Shown: positions 42,201 through 52,916 of the stretch, one piece after another
Position numbering within the stretch: the stretch's first letter is position 1
How the letters are laid out: every line of letters starts with the position of its first letter
NCBI GenBank assembly: GCA_916610825.1
Contig: OU744452.1
Span: forward strand, 16,579,103 to 16,643,102
Length of the DNA: 64,000 nt
From: Haliclystus octoradiatus
Taxonomy: Eukaryota; Cnidaria; Staurozoa; Stauromedusae; Haliclystidae
Direction: 5' to 3'
Program-made: the position numbers and the translations under genes
Notes under the pieces: model-generated
What the model was told of the DNA's origin: nothing
Databases searched by the model: none
What the model saw: the letters and a program-made list of their open reading frames with translations, nothing else

Positions 42201-45200
42201 AAGTGATTTATGATTTTAAATGCTATTATTATCATGTATTTAATGGGCGATATATTAGTGCTATTTTGAATGTGTCACTGCACATATATGCAGTTGAGAT
42301 TAAAAATTCTAGTTTTTAAACTGTATAAACATGTCCCAAAAGATTTAATTATAAACAAAATATTTAAATTGAAACTTCATTTGCAACAACTGCAGCGTGA
42401 TAGTCTGCCAATCTGATAATATTCACAATCTAGCTTTATTTACAAAAATGTTTCTTTGTGGACATGATTATTATTTTTTTTTTTGATTTATCATTTATCC
42501 ACAAACCGGGTAAGCTTGCAGCTTCTGCCGGATGCCCTTCCTGACGCCAACCTATAGTTCTCCGGCCAGGGATTGAACCCGAGACCCTACGGGCCGTGGT
42601 CCAACGCCCTAGCCATTACACCAAGGCCGCTTATGTCTTTTACTGGTCTTTAACTTACATTCATAACAGCAAACAAATAATGTTCATCCTGCGTTTTGCT
42701 AATAATTATGCTTCAGGGAATCCCCCTGCCCTTTTATTCCACTTGTCTTGGTGTGCTACACTGTATTGATATTTGATATTATTTTATCTTGCAGCTTGGC
42801 GCCTTTATTCTAAGGACAATCAGTAAGATCGCAGATGTGTCAGATGCTCTATTGCTCAATGCAGAAAATAATGGTGGCTTTGTCAGCAAATTAACAAATG
42901 TCCCTTTTGTTTATGCGCAACACGCATTGGATAATAATGTTAATTCTGTTCATTCTGTATCAAGTGATATTGCACTCCATTCATCTGTTATCCCGATGAC
43001 AAACAGTGCATCAGTTGGATGCGTTGTTAAATTTAGATTTTCAGCAAAACCAAAAATTTTAAAGGATGCTTCCCTGAATTGTACTCTCTTGACTGGCAAT
43101 TCCACTTTTGGAAGAGAGGTAAATAATATCTTAATCAATAATTTTTAATGTTCTACATTGTGTCTTTCAATCAGCAGATTTACCTAAATTATCAAGGATT
43201 TATAAAGAGAAAAGCCTTATTGAGGGTAATTAAATAATGTTAAGTATGCTAAGTCGACTATTGGTCTCAAATATTCATTTCACTACATTTCGAATTCTAT
43301 CGAATGCACCCACTGTAAAAGACCTACTTGTAAGTCCATCAATACCCACTAGTTAATTCTTATTGTTGGATCTTGTACTTTCAATACAAATTCAAAGGGG
43401 CTTGGATTAGAAGGAGCTGGCAATCAAAGTTGACTTTTTCAAATCTGTTAAAGTTGATCTGCAGTAAAATCATTACATACAATGAGCAATTAACATCATT
43501 GCTCTTGGCGAAACAAACCACAACTCTAGAAATAGATGAACAATACGGGTGCCATTGGTATGGTGATAGGCCATCTGCATTCCTTTCCCCTATGGTTGTT
43601 ACAGACTTCATTGACAGGGAGGGTTTTTTGTATATTGTTTGTTCCGTGCCTTTGTTCAATATTCAAAACTAGAAATCCTGGAATCCTAGATTTCTAAAGG
43701 TTAAAGCAATTCAGAAGAAAATTGATATTTTTAATGATTTATTGGTGAAACTTCAACAAAAAAAAATCAGAAAAAATGTTGATTTGCCTCTAGGATTCCA
43801 GAAGGCTTCAGCTTCTGTTAGACCCTTTCCCTAGATAAGAAACTACTGTATACAAATTTTTTATTCTTATATGAAACTTGTATATTTCATTGACTGTATT
43901 TCTGTAGGCACTGGACGCTGGGATTGTCGTTTCTGGTGAAGTTTTTCGTTCAATGACATCGTCAAGTATTTCAAAAAGTACAAGTGCTAGTGTAACATTT
44001 GTTGCTGTTCGTAGAATCAAACTTTTTCCTGAAGTTGATGGAAAAACCTTAACAAAACGTTCACCAAACACTGAAATGTCTAGTGTGGCATTTGGAGTAA
44101 ACATCTCTGGTTAGTATAAAGACAAATTATGAAATATCATATAGAAGCTTTAACTTTAAATACATTTTTGAAGGCAAAATTATCTCACAAAGCAAAACCA
44201 CTAGAACAGCATGTTTGAATGGAAATATATTCTCTATTGAATGAATTATACACACTTTAATTGCATCAAAATGAAAAATTGAACACCATTTGTCATTTTT
44301 AAAACTGAATTTTAAATGTTACACATGTTTCATATTTTTATTATTTTCAGTTATAAATAATTTGGCTTGAAATTCTCCTGAAAATGTTTCAGCTTTCCAG
44401 ACTTATAAATTAGATTTATTCTATTTTATGTTGCAGTTCCAGGATTGTCAAGGAAAAGACGAGATGTTGTTACTGTAAAGAGTATCATTATATTCAGACA
44501 TTTAGAGGTTCGTAAATTCTCTTATCTTATCTTTACTATGTATGTATGTTTAGTTTTAGTCATTTTAATGACTCTAATATTTTTAGAATCTTCTTTCTCT
44601 CTAATATGTATGTTTGTTTGTTTATTATTAATAAAAGCATTTAGAAGCTTAAGACTTATGTTTATAGAAGCATAAAATCATTAAGTATAGACATACATCT
44701 GTCCTACCAACCAAGTGCCTAGACCAGAGCTCGTCAGTGGATGAGTTTCAATTATTGTAATGTCTCTAATGTTTTTCGCTAATAATTTTATGCAGGAAGG
44801 AAGGAATCCCCGTATTGTAGCATGGCAAAGCACCAAAGGTTTGTTAAATTTTTGCATCTGTATATGAATTTAAGCTATAAACAACTGTGTATGAATTATG
44901 GTAGATGGATATCAATCATATCCACATAATTATTTTTTAAATTTTCTTAATCATGATGTTGTAGTCAAACTGCTTTTTATGGTTGAAATAATGTCCATGT
45001 CTAAATATAAAAAGCAGAATACTTTGAATCTGTTTTAATGCTCATCTCTATGCAGCGATCACCTGTCTATATTGGTCATTCTTAATTTGTCTATACAGTC
45101 AAACCTGTTATATTGGTCACCTCTACACAACAGCCACCTGTCTATAGTGGTCACTATAGAAATGTCTAAACATAGTCTAAAATAGTATTTTCTATTGAAT

Positions 45201-48200
45201 CAAACCTGTGTATAAAGGTCACCTGCATATGGTGGTCATATACCTCTTAGATGGCCAGCCTGGCTGTTATATACAGGTTTCACAGTATCAACATTTTGAA
45301 ATGTTGTTTAAAGTAGCTTTCTATAAATATATCAGATATATAGTACTATGTATCTTGAATTCTTAATTGGTTTTTACTAAATTCAATTGAAAAAAAGTAT
45401 TTTGTCGGAATTTCAATATCTTGCTATTTTGATTTTTATAGATAATCGTTTTGGCTGGCATGTGGTACCATCATGCTACCTTAACTCAACTAATGGAAAT
45501 TATTCGCAATTCACGTGCAATGATATGCCTGTTGGAATGACATATTTGGCCTTGGCAGCGGTATGTGGTTCAATATTGTTACCTTTGTGGTCCGATAAAA
45601 TATTTTTCCTTGCAAAGTTTTTGGGTGATTTCATCATGTAATCATTTTCATATCTATTTATTTTACCATTGTTATCTTCATCAAAATATGATAAAAAAAA
45701 ACTGCATAGTTTTACTTCTCTGTCCAAGAAAAGAAAGCAAATGATTTCCTTCTGATTAAAAAACTTGGATACAGATATTTCTTTCCCTTCCTTCTGAATT
45801 TGTGCTAGCCTTTTAAGACTCTCAGTCCCAAAATCTCCCATTTTAACAAAACCTGGTTACCATGACATAATTCCATGCTATCTTTTGTGGATTAAAAAAA
45901 AACTATTAAAATTCTCAAAAAAAAATTATTTATTTATTTATGACAAATTATTTGAAAGAAATCTTTCTATTTGGACTGATTAATTAAACAAGTAGTTACT
46001 ATATACCTGTAATTAGCTCCATTGTTCAATCTCCATATATCACTATTTTGTTGTTCAATTGTTTATACATGGCATTTCTTTTTTTTCCATAGGATGTAAT
46101 TGTTGATAAAGTGCCAGAAATCTTCCATCTTGAATTCATCATTATTATTGGTGCTGGGATTTGTTGCCTCTTTCTTATTTTAACCTTTATATTTTTTGTC
46201 TCTTTTCGGTAAGTTTTAATGTATCTACTTTTCTACTTCCATATGCCTGATTCGTCCATTCAATATTCTGATTATATTTAATTAAGTTATTAATACGATT
46301 AGTCGGATTATTAAATTATATATGTTTTATGTGTTCTGTTATTCATACAGTGAAACCTGTATATTGCGGCCAGCTACAAGAGGTAAATAAATTGACCACT
46401 ATAGACAGGTGGCCTTTATATACATGTTTGATTCAATAGAAAATACTATTTTAGTAATTGCAAGAGTGACCACTATAGACAGGTGGCTGCTGTATAGAGG
46501 TGACCGTTATAACAGGTTTGACTGTAGTCAGTGCCCAACAAAACGTTTTTCCTTCTGAATCCTAGAAAATTTCAACGTTTTCTTCTAAAGTTTTAAATCA
46601 TAAAAATGTATGTTTCTTCTGAATTTGTTATAGCCTTCCAGAATCTAGAATTTTGTTGCACCTTGTAGTCATATTACAACTTGCATTTATCTTGTCAAGC
46701 TCAAAGCTGAATAACTTTGTTTGTTTGTTTGTGTATTTAATTTTGTAACTCATTTATATATAGGGATTTTTACAGAAAGTATTATCTCTATATATATTTG
46801 AATTTAGAAATTTGGCAATTAGTACTGGCTATCTGTATTTCATTCAGTAGCACTTATGCAAAGCCGTTTTGTATGAAATTTACAGTTAAGACTAAAGTAA
46901 TAAAATATGAAGAAAAAATTATAAAACTTATAATACATACAGTGAAACATGTTATAACGGTCACCTCTATCAACCAGCCACCTGTCTATAGTTGTCACTC
47001 TTGCAATGTCTAAAATAGTAATTTCTATTGAATTAAACCTGTATATAAAGGCCACCTGTCAATTTTATCTACCTCTCATAGCTGGCTGTTATATACTGGT
47101 TTCACTGTAGATGATTGTGACTCACATGAAACTAATAACTTTATAAAGTTAATCAATATAAATTGAAATCGTTATTAATAATGTTTGTTCGTTTTATCTT
47201 TTCAGTGAAATTCGTTATAACCGAAGTGATGTAGCAACACTAATGAATCTTTGTATTACAATTTCAATTCTTGTGATTACATTTGCATTGGGTGTTAATC
47301 GTGTTGATGAACCGTTGTTATGTCGTACTATTGGTGTTATTCTCCATTATACATTACTCGCTACTTTGATTTGGCTTGGATGTGGTGGAATGTGTGTTCA
47401 TTCACTTGTTAAAAAGGGTTACGCCAATGAAGAGTACTATCCTGTTTTTAAATATTATTTACTTGGATGGGGTATACCGTTAATAGTATGTGGAATTACA
47501 TATGCTGGAAATACTGAAAATTACGCCATCTCTCCATAGTAAGTATTCTCCATATTACTTTTGATCATTTGTTAAGTGAACATGTTATCAGTAGATTATC
47601 GATCGCTTCACAATCGGAACTGCTTAAAATCTCCCTCTGTTACAAATGAAAAAGGAACATTAAACGAAGTAGGATTACAGGGTTTGATAAAATGGAAAAT
47701 TCTGGGACTGAGAATCTTCAGAAGAAAGGGAGAGAAATAGTTCTATTCAAGTTTTTTAACCAGAACAAAAGTCATTTGTTTTCTTTTCTTTTACAGAGAA
47801 GTAAAACCATGCAGTTAGGAGAAATTGGAATCTCGTTTGACTGTATCCATAACATAATCCTTAAATTCCCACCTAACTTGATATACCTATGATTAGCTCT
47901 TTGCCGTGTTCGATTCCTCACTTTTTAGTCCAACCAATCTTGGATGGAATGAGATTAAAAACGAAAATAAATATTTTGTACTTTGAAAATTGTTTCATTT
48001 CAAGTCTATTATGTAGTGTAATATCTTTGCTCAATGCCTGAGACTATTTTCAAGCAACAAATAGTCGTTTACGGACTACTGCGACTGTTACTGAACACCT
48101 TTTCAATTAGAAAACTGAAGCTATGCTTGATAGCGTTGGTAAACAAGTATATGACAAGTAATTTGGAAAAGTTTCTCGTTTTTTACTATTGACATTTCTA

Positions 48201-49981
48201 TGATATAGGCAATTCGAGTATCATTAGCTTGATTTCAATGTACTTTACATATTCTTTCTTATCTTTTCAGCTGCTGGCTCGATTCAAGTGTCGTACTGGG
48301 AGCTTTAGTTGGTCCAGCGTCATTACTCTTATTAGTTGACGTCATAATTTTTATTCGTTTGCACCTGTTGATAAATCGTCGATATCCAGAAGACCGTGTT
48401 TCTTTACCGCGGAGTCCTTTGCCGCGTATTCCTTCACGTCGTGTTACGAACAATATGCATAACAGAAAGATTCACAGTCAATTGAATCATTTTACATTTC
48501 CTTCGCGTTATGAATTGCATGATTTCTTACGTGGTAATTTTATGGTTCTATTATTAATATGTGCTTCTTTTGGATGTGCTATTATGATATTTTCATTCCG
48601 ACGTAGTAGTTCACGTTATCTATACATTGCGTTTAGTTACTGTTACGCATTTTGTACGGCGTTACTTGGATTTGCTGTATTTCTCTTCAATTGTATTCGT
48701 CGTGAAAGAGTACGTAGAATGTTGTTAAATTCGTTGACATTTTGTTATTGTTGCAAGACAAACGAAGAACTTGGAATTGGACAAGAAAATGCTCTTTTAC
48801 TTGATAAAGAACAAGTCACAGTACAAGGATTCAAAAACAAAAACAATATTCGCGTTAGTAGATCTGGTTATAATTCTGAATTAACATATGACCAATCAGA
48901 TGCTATATCAGGTGTATCTATGGCAACATCTGTGTTTTTAACCAATAATGACACATCGCGTCCTTCGTCATTGGTTTGTAGCGCAACAGCTGTTGGTAGA
49001 AAAGACCTACTGGAGAAAATGAATTATCTAACAACAGTAAATGAATCTAATCAAATAAATGATAAAGAATTAGAAATGAAAGAACTAGATGCACTTTTAC
49101 TGAGTAAAGATTTCCCATCAGAAAAAGACACTTTATTAGGATCTGATATGAGAGTTATGAGTCAAAGTGACCATATCACAGACTGTATACGACGACCGCT
49201 GACTATAGGAAGTGCCTCAGAATCAGGTACTGTTCATAGCAACCCTCCTCCAAGATTAGAAAAACGCGATCCGATTTGGTCAAAAGATGATACATTAGGG
49301 ATGACTAGATCAGATCGATTTGCTTCAAATATCCCCGTGGCTGTTGTCCAACCATTTTCATCGCCATTAGCAACCGATGACGTATCCTCATCAGCCCAGC
49401 CAAGCACACCAAACCCTTTGGGAACCCCACAAGATTCACCTACTAAATCACTAAGCGTCCACTCTCCTTCGACATATATTCCGCCTAAACCACCATCTGA
49501 TAAAATGTCAACACATTCACAAACACGAAGTATTACAAACTCTATTAATGCCACTCCTGCTAACGTACCAAACGAATTAGTTAGCTTTGTCCCCGCAAAT
49601 TGGCGACCTGTGCGAAAAGGAGGCAAGTCAGCCTCTTTCTACCCTATTATGGATCATAATCAGCGTCATCTACCACGAACTGTTGCTGAAACACCTGAAA
49701 CTGCTACATGTAGTCCTGGTGTTTCAATTACCCGTCAAGCCAACGGATCTATATCCTCGAGAGCAACTACAACAACAACTGCTAATGTTATTAGCCCACA
49801 ACGACATGACGTTAAACCGAAATCATCTCGTTCGGATAGTCGGAAACGCCGACGTCGGAAACATATTGATCCAGATCGACCTCGTTTTGATGATATACCC
49901 TGCAGAAAAGAGATTATATTTATTCCTATTCCAGAAACTAGTCGCGTTGAAGATCCTGTTAGAAATGAGACTAGTGTTTAA
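27245..49981 (+). CDS. ADGRA (GPR124/125)-type adhesion GPCR, 19 exons
   Basis: Exons: 27245-27459, 27572-27643, 35426-35497, 36042-36113, 37005-37073, 37806-37871, 38403-38566, 39358-39583, 39878-40017, 40984-41168, 41547-41699, 42795-43118, 43908-44109, 44437-44507, 44796-44838, 45442-45560, 46093-46208, 47206-47538, 48271-49981. All are GT-AG and sum to 1450 aa. Domains: signal peptide (1-20); LRRNT (CPKECSC); five or so leucine-rich repeats on 66-72-nt phase-2 exons; LRRCT (CHCNMQW...C, to about 243); Ig-like (about 244-350); hormone-receptor domain (366-427); GAIN-like region (428-730); seven membrane spans (about 746-1022); and a cytoplasmic tail of about 425 aa ending ETSV, a class I PDZ ligand. 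This order is that of vertebrate ADGRA2/ADGRA3, which act in Wnt/planar-polarity signalling. The autoproteolysis tripeptide HL(S/T) is missing at the expected site (FTCNDMPVGMTYLAL). A furin-like RKRR lies at 659-662. Confidence 0.93.
27644..28401. other. Intron 2 of the GPCR gene, left part
   Basis: AT-rich intron sequence before the palindromic element. No gene, RNA or other element is supported here. Confidence 0.45.
28497..28935. repeat. A-rich low-complexity tract of the foldback left arm
   Basis: Long (AAATAA)n-like sequence. Phe-rich frames on the opposite strand are artefacts of this composition. Confidence 0.9.
29733..30478. repeat. hAT-like interior segment of the foldback arm
   Basis: Begins cagggattacttttgattcg and ends ttactatccctg. 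It is full of gtaac/gttac motifs in both orientations (for example aagtaacggaa, gtaactagttac). The ends resemble those of hAT MITEs (CAGGGAT...), suggesting an element captured inside the larger palindrome. The mirrored copy is at about 31686-32431. Confidence 0.5.
33210..33668. repeat. T-rich low-complexity tract of the foldback right arm
   Basis: The complement of the 28497-28935 tract, of similar length but with slippage differences between the arms. Confidence 0.9.
34930..35420 (+). pseudogene. 5'-truncated LINE fragment (C-terminal end of RT ORF)
   Basis: The frame at 34973-35305 shows the conserved C-terminal block of CR1/L2-type ORF2 proteins (FKAIHNLAPTYISELV, RRSLRSKNS, GGRMFTHAAPAVWNNLAVE, FKQLIKTSLFK). 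It ends with an ATT/ATA-rich tail near 35395-35420, directly before GPCR exon 3. There is no catalytic RT core, so it is a dead 3' fragment. Confidence 0.85.
36147..36503 (-). mobile_element. tRNA-derived SINE (full length)
   Basis: On the minus strand it starts GGGGTGATTAGCTCAGTTGG. The pol III A box TAGCTCAGTTGG is at 36495-36484 and the B box GGTTCAAATCC at 36440-36430. The anticodon and T-stem regions do not fold as a working tRNA, and the element runs on for about 280 bp into a unique tail also found at 21604-21689 and about 43430-43610. It lies in intron 4 of the GPCR gene. Confidence 0.8.
36776..36953. mobile_element. pogo-like MITE, copy 1
   Basis: TA-flanked element of about 178 bp, starting CAGTCAAACCTTTTATAGCGG and ending TATACAGGTTTCATTG. 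It has inner repeats of the ggccacctgtctatagtggt type. CAGT-A-ACCT-TATAA ends with a TA duplication fit the pogo branch of Tc1/mariner. Confidence 0.75.
37577..37758. mobile_element. pogo-like MITE, copy 2
   Basis: Same family as 36776-36953 in the opposite orientation: CAGTGAAACCTGTATATAAC at the left and AACAGGTTTGACTG at the right, TA on both sides. It ends about 47 bp before exon 6. A partial further copy follows at about 37972-38062. Confidence 0.8.
39048..39238. mobile_element. pogo-like MITE, copy 3
   Basis: Contains the full series of family blocks (caacctgctataatggtcac, gtcgatagtggtcactct, tataaaggccacctg, tacaggtttcactgt). The ends are slightly degraded. A small fragment follows at about 39671-39770. 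Confidence 0.7.
41270..41432. repeat. hAT-type repeat family member with GGTCCGA/TCGGACC ends (partial)
   Basis: Contains ttctggaatcctagagg and ccttccagaatctaagattc and ends atcggaccctg, matching the family defined by 41886-42100. A closely related inverted copy is at about 43675-43826. It lies in intron 10 of the GPCR gene. Confidence 0.6.
41446..41520. repeat. pogo-like MITE fragment
   Basis: The right part of the family only (tatagtggtcattttatcta... ttcactgta), ending about 26 bp before exon 11. Confidence 0.6.
41886..42100. mobile_element. hAT-type MITE (215 bp) with 8-bp target duplication
   Basis: Inverted ends CAGGGTCCGACAAA / TTTGTCGGACCCTG are perfect over at least 14 bp. The 8-bp duplication ctcatgac lies at 41878-41885 and 42101-42108. 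There is no coding capacity. Confidence 0.92.
42472..42631 (-). mobile_element. Second tRNA-derived SINE type
   Basis: Minus strand starts GCGGCCTTGGTGTAATGGCT (A-box-like) with B box GGTTCAATCCC at about 42579-42569. The tail runs through ggatgcccttcctgacgcca (plus-strand reading) to an A-tail (plus-strand T run at 42474-42485). Its head differs from the SINE at 36147-36503. It lies in intron 11 of the GPCR gene. Confidence 0.75.
43430..43610 (+). repeat. Diverged SINE fragment
   Basis: Plus-strand counterpart of the 36147-36503 SINE tail (taacatcattgctcttggcg, caactctagaaatag, cgggtgccattggtatggtg), more diverged and without the tRNA-like head. It lies in intron 12. Confidence 0.65.
43675..43826. 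repeat. hAT-type repeat family member (inverted copy)
   Basis: Contains atcctggaatcctagatttc and tctaggattccagaaggctt and is a reverse-complement relative of 41270-41432. It lies in intron 12. Confidence 0.6.
45098..45285. mobile_element. pogo-like MITE, copy 4
   Basis: Starts acagtcaaacctgttata and ends tatacaggtttcacagta. The internal blocks match the other copies, with an extra partial unit immediately to the left (about 45045-45090). It lies in intron 15. Confidence 0.75.
45700..45850. repeat. Dispersed repeat related to the cttctgaat family
   Basis: Shares ccttctgatt...cttctgaatttgtgctagcc with the hAT-type family. A reverse-complement relative lies at about 47665-47815 (gggactgagaatcttcagaa, ttctattcaagttttttaac). 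Both are intronic. Confidence 0.5.
46346..46526. mobile_element. pogo-like MITE, copy 5
   Basis: TA-flanked: CAGTGAAACCTGTATATTGC at the left and TATAACAGGTTTGACTG at the right, about 180 bp. It lies in intron 17. Confidence 0.8.
46535..46668. repeat. hAT-type repeat family member
   Basis: Contains caacaaaacgtttttccttc, gaatcctagaaa and ccttccagaatctagaattt and ends ttgttgcacct. Its ends are a diverged form of the GGTCCGACAAAA terminus. It is immediately adjacent to the preceding pogo-like MITE. Confidence 0.55.
46937..47109. mobile_element. pogo-like MITE, copy 6
   Basis: TA-flanked: CAGTGAAACATGTTATAACG at the left and TATACTGGTTTCACTG at the right. It carries an internal deletion of one block. 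It ends about 95 bp before exon 18. Confidence 0.8.
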
Positions 49982-52916
49982 TAGACTAATATTATTATAT
50001 AAAATATATAGATATAGATATTACTATGATAAATTACTTTTAAAAATATGTATATAATAACAAATGATTTTAATTAATATTTTATCTATTTGAAAAACAT
50101 TCTAGTTTATTATTATTTTTTATAAACAAAATTTTTTTATCTGAAATATTTTGATAAAAATTATCAAAAATGTTTGTTTTGTATTTAATATGCGTCCATC
50201 ATAATTTTACATATACTACCACCAGAGCCATCTATTTACAAGAGTTGGGACACGCTTTCATGTGCCGCTATCGTCTCCAATTGGACAGATGCCAGTCACG
50301 TGATTTTTGGACGCCATCTTTGTTCTTTCAGAAACAGGTTCTCAAAGGGTTCTCAATCATTTCAAGTGAAACACGCGAAAAATACAATACAATATGGCTG
50401 AAAAAACACACACAACATTCTCCTGCACATGCGCACTGTTAAAAACGTGCTCGGGTCCAGGCAAAAAGATACAAAAATGGCAGAAGTGTCCCAACACTTT
50501 AAATCTTGATTGCTATGCCCTGACTATATTGGCTTATGAATTTTGAGTCAATTATGAATCAGTTTTTATGAACGAGGGTTGTTTTGAAGAAATCCAACGC
50601 ATGCCTAATTTCGATTGCCTCTTTGAGAAGCATTTTCGTTTTTCGAAATATCATATTATTAAATTTACTAATCAATCTGTTTCAAAGCGAGACGGTTGAA
50701 TTACGCTAAGCATAAATTCAACTTGTGCTCGCAGCGGTCGCCGGTCAATTTTGCCCCTTTAATGTCTCTTCTCATGTCTGTTAAAGATATACAACTTATA
50801 TCAGTCTTTTGAAAATCAATTCTGATTTTAAAAATTGTGTAATAAAAGTGAACGATAAAATAGTTGTTGTTTGAGCTTTCGACATCTATTTTATCGTTCA
50901 CTTTTATTACAAAATTAATAAGTAGAAACTTACTGATACGACTTTAAAAATGTTTTCTAAATAAATGATGGCGTTTTAGAAAAATTTAATAACATAATTA
51001 GAGTCAATTTAAGTTCATGAACTCTTTATTGATCAACGGTTCGTGAAATCTTGATGAACCAAATCAGTTGCGTGGATAATAGTTACAGCAATAGGTTATG
51101 CCAATAAGTATCGTATTGTTATCATGCCCATGAAATGTGTTATATCCTGACAGTTGCTGTGATCGATAGTTTAGATCATTGTGAAGCTCTGTTTCATTCA
51201 CTAAATATCATCATCATTTATTCAGCACCCGATAAGCTTGGAGCTTTTTTCATGGGACTGTATACTAAATATATTTACTCACTTATAAGTCGTCCTATTT
51301 AGTAGTATTTACTGCCGATTACATAATTACTTTCATAATAAATACCATATAACAGCTTATATGTTTTAACAATTTTGGCATATGTTCTACGTCTAAATAT
51401 TTAAGCCATTGAGATAGTTCTACACATTTAATTCGTATTCTATCGTTGGCAATCGATACCCCAAAATTCGCTTGGGCGGGATTGCTCTAATAGAATTTGG
51501 CAGAACCATTACCGATCAGAGATCATGAAAAAACATATCCAAAATAATATTTTACAAAGGACATCTTACCTGGAAAATATGAGAACATTTTTTTGAGTAA
51601 ATTAAAATGTCCAAAATTCCAAAAGTATCAACTCAAAAATTTCACAGCAAATAACTCCCCATATTATTTTTCTGGATTTTTTCAAAGGTATGGAGGGTTC
51701 GGAGCTGGAGATCGTGCACATATAATAGACATAAACACATAGTACTTTATACTTTACCACCGCCGACGCCCTCAATTTTAAACATAGACCAGAAATATAG
51801 GATCATATAGTGAATATACCTCTTCAATTATGGTATTTATATAAATTACATTCACTTCTTAGCTGTAGCAACCATAATATTATTGATGACTTGATATTAT
51901 CTGTCTGCACTCGATAAATTTGTTATTTATGCAATACAGCCTATACAACTACACGCCATGCCAATTGTGTACCTGCTGTCTTGTTAACAATCCTGACAGC
52001 ACATGCAGTAAAATTGATGTGAATAGATAAATTAATAGCATGTATAAAATACGATTAAATTATGTGGACAATAAATAACGCGTCGACATCGTTAACTGTA
52101 CATTACTAGTAACATAGTTGCATTGAATTTACGCTAACAATGGCGTCTTTATATAGAAGTTTAACGTAAATTTAAAGACTTTAAATGTCGATGCACCATC
52201 AGACCGTCAGCAATCGGCTTGTTGCAGCTGAGAAAAATGCTTGATGAAGTACTCACATTTCTCAGTATCAAGAAAATTTCCTCGGACGCAGCGCTGACTT
52301 CGAGATGATGTGAGGTCATTTGCATTAGCAGCACAAGTTTACAAATCGCTTATAATACGTGCCTTCTACAGGCAAAAAGATCATTCGTGTCATTGGCATC
52401 TCTCAAATGTATTGGGGATTGACGTATCATTTATCGCAAAATGAACCTTCCACTGATTTAAAAACATGTTATTTAATTATTAATGATTTTCTTTTCAAAA
52501 TGTTCAAGTTGCATTCAATGATATTCAAAGGAAAATATGTTCGGTTATTTAGCAGTCCAAAAGAAATAATGTCTATCAACCGGACATGTAGCAATCAGAA
52601 AATAAGTATGAATAATTATATTCAATTTTGACAGAAATTATTGAGCAAAGAATTTTGTTATAGTTTTTGATTGAAACAGTACACCATAAAAATAAATGTC
52701 ACGTGGGATATTTTAGAATATCTTGGAATTTGTATGTTTACAATGTTCTTCACTACGTAACGACGGCGTTGCGAAGGAGACATTTTGCGCTTTTGTAATA
52801 AATAATAATATATAGGCTGCTGTTGATGGTTGGCGTTTTACTATTGGTTAAATATCAAAAAATTAGCCATTTTATATCAAGAATCCGGATATATGCTATT
52901 ATGATTTAGTAAGAAC
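49982..52916. other. Intergenic region between the GPCR and the PDZ gene
   Basis: About 2.9 kb with no supported gene. It should hold the GPCR 3' UTR and the promoter of the PDZ gene. Apart from the hairpin at 50832-50916 only AT-rich unique sequence is seen, with a possible SINE-tail fragment (atttattcagcacccgataa) near 51216. Confidence 0.5.
50832..50916. repeat. Short hairpin / mini-MITE
   Basis: The arms gtaataaaagtgaacgataa and ttatcgttcacttttattac pair over about 28-30 bp around a 24-nt loop. No target duplication is seen. Confidence 0.7.

Noticed and set aside
42560-42631. Second possible tRNA gene
   Set aside because: The cloverleaf does not close and an A-tailed SINE body follows.
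50170-50442. 90-codon frame after the GPCR gene
   Set aside because: No motif, no splice context, and probably within or beyond the 3' UTR.
52359-52631. 90-codon frame upstream of the PDZ gene
   Set aside because: No recognisable motif; low-complexity AT-rich codons.
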